Shown here: positions 34,500-38,624 of the stretch, in pieces | Position numbering within the stretch: position 1 is the stretch's first letter | Layout of the letters: every line of letters begins with the position of its first letter | Source of the DNA: Clostridia bacterium | GTDB taxonomy: Bacteria; Bacillota; Clostridia; Christensenellales; UBA1242 | Assembly (NCBI GenBank): GCA_009929275.1 | Contig: SAAW01000010.1 | Location: 1-38,624, forward strand | Length of the DNA: 38,624 nt | Reading direction: 5' to 3' | Notes under the pieces: model-generated | What the model saw: the letters and a program-made list of their open reading frames with translations, nothing else | What the model was told of the DNA's origin: nothing | Databases searched by the model: none | Program-made: the position numbers and the translations under genes

Positions 34500-34639
34500 T
34501 TGCCGAAAAGGGCTAAAGCCCTTTGAACGCCAAGGTTCTCGCATTGCGAGGTTCTTATATTATGGGTATTGTAGCAGTTGCCGAGCCTAATTATAAATTA
34601 GGCGAACGCCAAGACAACACGTCGTGTTGTCTTATTTTT
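34500..34639. repeat. paired two-hairpin modules with shared linkers
   Basis: Two units of the form TTGCCGA, hairpin A, GAACGCCAAG, hairpin B. Unit 1: linkers at 34500 and 34525-34534, stems AAAGGGCT/AGCCCTTT and CTCGC/GCGAG. Unit 2: linkers at 34578 and 34604-34613, stems GCCTAATT/AATTAGGC and AAGACAACA/TGTTGTCTT. The linkers are identical while the stems are unrelated yet always paired. Unit 2's last stem is followed by TTATTTTT. Confidence 0.7.
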
Positions 34640-34768
34640 ACAGGTCGCTACTTTTTTATTTTATTGCCAAAAATTCGAACCCCTAAAACGGTTTTTTGCT
34701 TGTTTTTGGTTACAATTTTTCATAGATAAAAATACATCAATTTTGACCAAAATGTTCAAAAAAGTGCG

Positions 34769-34801
34769 TTTGTCACGAATTTGTCACGAATTTGTCACGA
34801 A
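34769..34801. repeat. three tandem TTTGTCACGAA repeats
   Basis: Perfect 11-bp unit three times in direct tandem, between the attachment site and the integrase gene. The position fits arm-type binding sites of the integrase at 34917 (inference). Confidence 0.8.
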
Positions 34802-34882
34802 TTTTTGCAAGAGTGCCGTATTTTATCGTATGTTTACGCCTATTATTTTTTGGTGATTTTTGCAAAAAATCTGCAAACATTA

Positions 34883-34914
34883 AAAAAGGCAAGATTTCAA
34901 AATCTTGCCTTTTT
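34883..34914. terminator. strong bidirectional terminator after the integrase gene
   Basis: AAAAAGGCAAGATTT and AAATCTTGCCTTTTT form a 15-base inverted repeat two bases before the minus-strand integrase stop codon. Confidence 0.9.
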
Positions 34915-34916
34915 CC

Positions 34917-36167
34917 TTACATTTCAGACTCATCTTGCATTCTTTTCTTCCGTTTTTCTGCAAGCAATCTTTCCAACTCTTTAATTTCATCGTCTATCAT
35001 TTGCTTTTCATCTTTTTCACTTAGCATAGAACTTATTATGTTTGCAGATTCTATTTTGGCTGAGAAATCAAGATGAGAATATATGTCTGCCGTTGTGCTA
35101 AAATTTGAATGCCCTAACCACTCTTGAATATTTTTCATGGGAACACCACTAGCCACAAGCAAACTTGCGCACGAATGCCTTAGGTCATGAAAGCGAATGT
35201 GCTTAAGACCATTTGCCCTTAAAAGTTCTCTAAATTTATTTGAGACATAATCAGGGTTAATGATGTCGCCAATATCATCTACAAAAACATAGTCTAAGTA
35301 TTTTTTGTTATAACTTCTGCCATACATAAGTTTGTTATCTTCAATCTCTTCTTTTCTTTCAATCAGTAATTTTTCAGTTTCTGGCAACAACGGAAGCTTT
35401 CTATGACTTGATGCCGTTTTCAATGTGTCGGATAAATATACTCTTCCCTCAACCGTTAAAATTTTATGGCTTATTGAAATAATCTTATTTTCAAAATCTA
35501 TTGCACTCCATTTAATCCCCATCAATTCACTTCTTCTTAAGCCATAATAAGCGGCCATTCGCACAATTAAACCGATTGCCGTTTTGTCGGTTATTTTAAA
35601 CAGCTCATCTAGTTCTTTCTTGTTATAATAACTCATTTTAGATTTTTCTTTCTTTATCTTCGGCATAAACTCATAAGGATTTTTTGATATCAAATCATCT
35701 CTATATGCCTGTCTTAGTGCTGGAGATAAAATAATTGCATGATGCTTTACTGTAATGTTTTTATTGCCTCGCTCTTTCTTAAGATAATCATAGTAGCTTA
35801 GTATGTGTTGATATGTAATATCTTTTAGTTTTTGCTTTTTCCCGAAATACAATTTCATTATTTTGTGACAAGATATATAAGAGTGATAAGCAGGTGGTGA
35901 AAGCTCTTCTTTTTTTGCATCAATATAACTTTTGATATAGTCCACAAAAATAATATCATTACTTGTTTTAGGCTTTTCATTCTTTTGAATACTTTCAATT
36001 GGTTTATAGGTTTCTAGTTCTTTTTGCAAAAAAAGTTGCGCCTCTTTTTTATTACCTCTTTCACTTAACCCTGTTGGAATCCACTTTTGTTTATATCTTC
36101 CAAATTCGTCCTTATAATTTACAACTGCATAGAATAAACCGTTTTTAACTTTCAATCTTCCCGTCAT
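34917..36167 (-). CDS. int: tyrosine-type integrase of the tRNA-Arg element
   Basis: Four hundred sixteen residues. N-terminal arm-binding domain (LKVKNGLFYAVVNYKDEFGRYKQK), SAM-like domain (FVDYIKSYIDAKKEELSPPAYHSY), catalytic domain with YGLRRSELMGIKW (Arg I), LPLLPETE hairpin, HDLRHSCASLL (His and Arg II), LGHSNFSTTADIYSHL (His and Tyr). All catalytic residues are intact. This is the Tn916/phage-like integrase layout. Its start codon overlaps the stop of the upstream HTH gene (ATGA); GGAGG lies nine bases before it. Likely recombines at tRNA-Arg. Confidence 0.96.
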   Translation of the reverse strand: MTGRLKVKNGLFYAVVNYKDEFGRYKQKWIPTGLSERGNKKEAQLFLQKELETYKPIESIQKNEKPKTSNDIIFVDYIKSYIDAKKEELSPPAYHSYISCHKIMKLYFGKKQKLKDITYQHILSYYDYLKKERGNKNITVKHHAIILSPALRQAYRDDLISKNPYEFMPKIKKEKSKMSYYNKKELDELFKITDKTAIGLIVRMAAYYGLRRSELMGIKWSAIDFENKIISISHKILTVEGRVYLSDTLKTASSHRKLPLLPETEKLLIERKEEIEDNKLMYGRSYNKKYLDYVFVDDIGDIINPDYVSNKFRELLRANGLKHIRFHDLRHSCASLLVASGVPMKNIQEWLGHSNFSTTADIYSHLDFSAKIESANIISSMLSEKDEKQMIDDEIKELERLLAEKRKKRMQDESEM

Positions 36168-36376
36168 AACTGGTCGCCTCCGTAAATATAAGCAATCACA
36201 TTCAGTTTTGAAATTTTGTAATCCTTTCCTATTTTGATAGATTTAATCATCCCACTCTTTAATAACTCATAAGTCTTTGTTCTTTTTATTCCAAGCATCT
36301 TTGCAAGTTCCTGCACACTCACACAGTCAGGATATTCTTTAAACATGAAGTTTGTCATTTCATTTATATTCGTCAT
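36164..36376 (-). CDS. xis: excisionase-like helix-turn-helix protein
   Basis: A small protein with a MerR/AlpA-type winged helix: VSVQELAKMLGIKRTKTYELLKSG then IKSIKIGKDYKISKLNVIAYI. This is the excisionase-family DNA-binding domain that bends attachment-site DNA and sets the direction of recombination. The track begins with a GTG at 36388; AGGTGGGG makes the ATG at 36376 (MTNINEM) the better start, about 70 residues. It overlaps the integrase by four bases and follows directly on the degenerate recombinase gene, so all three are translated as a chain. Confidence 0.78.
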   Translation of the reverse strand: MTNINEMTNFMFKEYPDCVSVQELAKMLGIKRTKTYELLKSGMIKSIKIGKDYKISKLNVIAYIYGGDQL

Positions 36377-36384
36377 GCCCCACC

Positions 36385-37077
36385 TCACATTTCCATCTCA
36401 GACTTAGATTTTCGATCCATCTGACTACAATCAAGCAAATTATTAAGTGCAGTTAAAAACCTCTTGTTTTTAAACAAATTATAGTTATTGTAAGTATTTT
36501 TTGGTTTGTTGAATTTGTGGTCAAATCTCGTCCAAGCTCGGTAGTAGTCATAATCTCTCGACTGGTTGCAAATGAAGCCTTCTAGGCTTAATCTAAGCCC
36601 TGAAACCAGCACCTCAGGTAAATCATTATCTCTGCAGAGATATCTTATGTTTCTGCTTAGTGTGTTTACATTCATTCTTGAACCATCTTTCTTTAAACAA
36701 ACATAGTTTATGTTACTATCGTCGCCATGCTTTTCAAAGTCTAGTTCTTGTTGTTCTTTCAGTTCTAAAAGCAGTTTTTTAATGTGTGGCAAAAGAGGAA
36801 AGGTTCTTTTAAACTCAGTCAATTTTTCAATGTACCAGCTGTAATAAAACTTATTTGTCACTGTGTATGAAATTGGATGTATTTCAATTCTATCATTCTC
36901 AAAATCAACATCTTGCCATTCTAAACTCATTAGTTCCAATTTAGAAAACTGATATGCCAAAATGAGTTTAATGTATATTTCATACTTTGTGTCTTTTGTA
37001 AACTTTAAAAACTTCTTCACTTGTTCAAGAGTGAGAAGATTTTCTTTGCGAGCATTAATATTTTTTTTACTTATCAT
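36385..37077 (-). CDS. degenerate tyrosine-recombinase-like protein
   Basis: A catalytic-domain-only relative of tyrosine recombinases. LLTLEQVKKFLKFTKDTKYEIYIKLIL and KLELMSLEWQDVDFEND match the start of the catalytic domain, but Arg I of G-L-R-x-S-E-L is Ser (QFSKLEL) and the H-x-L-R-H box reads SGLRLSLEG, losing both His while keeping Arg II. FDH and NTYNNY might stand for the last His and the Tyr. No arm-binding domain. The track starts at 37113; AAAAGGA precedes the ATG at 37077 (MISKKNINARKEN), so about 230 residues. Its stop codon (ATGTGA) overlaps the start of the HTH gene. Probably an accessory or regulatory partner of the integrase rather than an active enzyme. Confidence 0.65.
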   Translation of the reverse strand: MISKKNINARKENLLTLEQVKKFLKFTKDTKYEIYIKLILAYQFSKLELMSLEWQDVDFENDRIEIHPISYTVTNKFYYSWYIEKLTEFKRTFPLLPHIKKLLLELKEQQELDFEKHGDDSNINYVCLKKDGSRMNVNTLSRNIRYLCRDNDLPEVLVSGLRLSLEGFICNQSRDYDYYRAWTRFDHKFNKPKNTYNNYNLFKNKRFLTALNNLLDCSQMDRKSKSEMEM

Positions 37078-37220
37078 TATTTTTTTCCTTTTCAATTCTA
37101 GTTTTATCTCCATCAGTTATCTCGTTCAAATAATGATCTCTCTTTCAATTGTTGTGTTTTGTTTTACTAATACCTCCTCATTTTTTAAATTTTTATATCT
37201 CTAACTCTTTTATGTCCCTC

Positions 37221-37541
37221 TATAATAGTGGTTTTTGTAAACTCTTTTTAAGGCAATTAACTGCGAAATCATTAAACATAAAACAACCTTTCATAGCACA
37301 AAAACACATTTTCCCCTTCTATAATAGTGCTTTTAGTAAACCCCCTTTTGACATAATTTCAAGTAAAAATGATTGTTTTTGGCCTTTTACTTTTTTACTT
37401 AACCTCTCAAAACCCTTTATTTATAAAGGTTTTAAACTTTTTAAAACTTTTTTGCAAATTTCCCAAAAACACTCGTTTTTGTAAACCCCCTTACATAAAA
37501 TTTAACATGTTTTTCAGTATAGTGGTTTTTGTAAACCACTA
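37221..37541. repeat. four iteron-like TATAATAGTGGTTTTTGTAAAC sites
   Basis: Copies at 37221-37242, 37320-37341 (GCTTTTAG variant), 37470-37486 (3' part only) and 37518-37536. The last extends into a perfect inverted repeat, TAGTGGTTT-TTGT-AAACCACTA (37520-37541). Two copies are followed by CCCCCTT. All face the same way. They lie upstream of the recombinase operon, so they are either operators or origin iterons. Confidence 0.75.
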
Positions 37542-37637
37542 GGGTTAGTTTTTCTTTTATCTCAAAAAGAGAGGCAATGATATTTTTGATTAAAACCTTA
37601 TAAATTGGAAGCGGGTTTCCCGTCTTGCCGTAAAAAG

Positions 37638-37748
37638 TGGGGTGCAATAAAAAGTTTTATTTTGTTTCAGTGGGTAAAGTGGCTGTTTCAGTAAAAGTGC
37701 CTTAATTTAGCCACTTACAGCCCGCCAAAATTCATTTTGTTGCACTCC
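37638..37748. repeat. nested inverted repeats
   Basis: An outer GGGGTGCAA ... TTGCACTCC pair encloses AGTGGCT ... AGCCACT (37678-37684 and 37709-37715). A further GTGCAAT follows at 37761. The structure could be a nick site (oriT-like), an origin or a structured RNA. Confidence 0.55.
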
Positions 37749-37822
37749 TTTTCCTGCTTGGTGCAATAATTAATAAAATATGGAAATTTTAACTATTCAT
37801 CTCACTAGTTGGCATAAAAATA

Positions 37823-37852
37823 TTGATTTAGCATGCATTTTCAAGCTATAAT
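37823..37852 (+). promoter_or_regulatory. promoter of the cargo gene
   Basis: TTGATT and TATAAT with an 18-base spacer, about 85 bases before the ATG at 37938. Confidence 0.65.
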
Positions 37853-37937
37853 AAATAAAGCGTTATAAAAGATAAAAATTTAAAGAAGAATACATTTAAT
37901 CACAGATAATTTTCATCATATTGAAGGAGTTGTAAAA

Positions 37938-38624
37938 ATGAATAATTCATCAGAAACTAGTAGCTTATTATTTCCTAATTATGAGTATAGAAAGCTTTTT
38001 AGCAAGTTTTCTACAAACGAACTTAATAAGTTTAAAACCTCAATTCAAGAACAATTTCAAAAGATTATTTGGAATGATGAAACATATTCTGAGTGGAAGG
38101 CAAGAACATATTTTTCTATAAAAATGTGTCTATCAGCAACAATAATGTTGAGTTCATTATATTACTCAATGGACAAAAATCTAAAAGTTGTGGAACCATA
38201 TTTACTTTATTATTCTCTATTAAATTCTTCAAGGGCATTCCTTTCTTTAAACCCTAATGAAAACTGGAATAATGGCGAAATGTTAAAAAATAGCCATTCA
38301 AAAATAATTAATTCTAGTGCGAGTTATGCACAATTATTAAATAAAGAATTCTCTACAAATTTCAAAAGAGATTTTTTATCACTAAGAGATTATAGAGAAT
38401 CATTTTCTTATAAATTCCCTTCGGATGGATTGGGCATTTTTAAAGGTGTATCAAATATAGGAATGGTTGAAGAATATTGTATTATTTTACTAGAAATCAC
38501 ACAATATAGTAGTGAAATATTAAGTAAAGTGTTTCTTAAAAAAAATCAGAATTATAATGATTATAAATTTTTAAATAAATATTATGATAAATTTTGCCTT
38601 GTTGATTTTTATGATGAAACACAT
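37938..38624 (+). CDS. partial cargo gene, YaaC/HEPN-like helical protein (tentative)
   Basis: An open frame of 229 codons that leaves the window, so it is absent from the ORF track. GAAGGAG lies eight bases before the ATG. The protein is predicted helical, with YLLYYSLLNSSRAFLSLNPNE then KNSHSKIINSSASY. That Y-Y-S-L-L-N-x-x-[RK]-A-[FY]-L plus later His resembles YaaC-like proteins and related HEPN-type helical domains, some of which belong to defence systems. The match is weak and the C terminus unseen. It lies in the cargo position of an integrated element, with its own promoter, and is very AT-rich. It could equally be an unrelated helical protein. Confidence 0.6.
   Translation, partial: MNNSSETSSLLFPNYEYRKLFSKFSTNELNKFKTSIQEQFQKIIWNDETYSEWKARTYFSIKMCLSATIMLSSLYYSMDKNLKVVEPYLLYYSLLNSSRAFLSLNPNENWNNGEMLKNSHSKIINSSASYAQLLNKEFSTNFKRDFLSLRDYRESFSYKFPSDGLGIFKGVSNIGMVEEYCIILLEITQYSSEILSKVFLKKNQNYNDYKFLNKYYDKFCLVDFYDETH

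Larger units (their letters stand above)
34491..34916. other. gene-free left end of the tRNA-Arg element
   Basis: No gene; the small plus-strand ORFs are shadows of hairpins. Holds the hairpin modules (34500-34639), a triple 11-bp repeat (34769-34801) and the integrase terminator (34883-34914). Confidence 0.6.
37078..37937. other. regulatory and repeat region of the tRNA-Arg element
   Basis: About 860 bases without a supportable gene. Contains four iteron-like sites (37221-37541), an inverted-repeat complex (37638-37748) and the promoter for the cargo gene. On the minus strand, AGGAGG at about 37174-37179 has no canonical start codon at useful distance; a TTG-started 11-codon ORF whose TGA overlaps the ATG at 37113 may be a leader. 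Confidence 0.55.
34491..38624. mobile_element. left part of an integrated element at tRNA-Arg (incomplete)
   Basis: From the tRNA-Arg 3' end the window holds hairpin modules, a triple 11-bp repeat, an integrase pointing toward the tRNA, an excisionase-like HTH, a degenerate recombinase, iteron-like repeats and the start of a cargo gene. This is the order of an integrated element's left end. The matching right repeat must lie beyond 38624. Confidence 0.8.

Noticed and set aside
34523-34729. 68-residue plus-strand ORF
   Set aside because: It reads through the hairpin modules, with no ribosome site or recognisable domain.
34769-34801. CRISPR or microsatellite
   Set aside because: The three 11-bp units are directly tandem with no spacers, and the place beside an integrase favours binding sites.
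37149-37484. 111-residue plus-strand ORF in the repeat region
   Set aside because: It crosses the iteron-like repeats, has no ribosome site, and low-complexity composition.
37221-37541. CRISPR array
   Set aside because: The four repeats are imperfect, irregularly spaced (about 50-150 bases) and have no cas gene nearby.

Overview
The window is about 38.6 kb of AT-rich DNA that reads cleanly with the standard bacterial code. Strong AGGAGG-type ribosome sites, the order gyrB-gyrA-yabP-yabQ-divIC and a sortase-free, low-GC gene set point to an uncultured Firmicutes lineage (Clostridia-like, descended from spore formers). This assignment is inference from gene order and codon use; there is no marker here for a closer placement.

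Layout. 1-5,850: DNA gyrase, then a yabP/yabQ/divIC cluster and a small membrane protein. 5,950-14,630: an MFS permease, queH, a TetR plus P-type ATPase operon, pyruvate kinase, a probable queuosine-precursor (VUT/YhhQ) transporter, tRNA-Val, greA and rubrerythrin. 14,747-17,314: an AT-rich accessory cluster (ADP-ribosylglycohydrolase, atypical histidine phosphatase, nucleotidyltransferase-like protein, P-loop protein) next to tRNA-Ser. 17,761-23,745: a second atypical histidine phosphatase with a YhhN protein, a degenerate glucose-6-phosphate-isomerase-like protein, a calcium-type P-ATPase and a small ferritin-like protein.

24,351-27,560 is a complete small integrated element in tRNA-Leu. 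It has a 55-bp duplication of the tRNA 3' end at both edges, a tyrosine integrase with three small upstream ORFs, a ribbon-helix-helix regulator with its own operators, a candidate antisense RNA, and about 1 kb of non-coding DNA with four copies of a GACGTC-centred palindrome. 27,711-34,100: a PaaI-type thioesterase, a glycosyltransferase, a three-gene operon joining an old-yellow-enzyme-type reductase to both aconitase X subunits, and signal peptidase I.

34,414 to the end: a tRNA-Arg (preceded by a decayed copy) is the entry point of a second element that runs out of the window. It shows hairpin modules, a triple 11-bp repeat, an overlapping trio (degenerate recombinase, excisionase-like HTH, integrase), four iteron-like sites and the start of a cargo gene.

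The most unusual signals are the paired hairpin modules with conserved linkers and unrelated stems (34,500-34,640), the co-operonic degenerate recombinase, the palindrome array of the tRNA-Leu element, the four-gene accessory cluster by tRNA-Ser, and the reductase-aconitase X operon.
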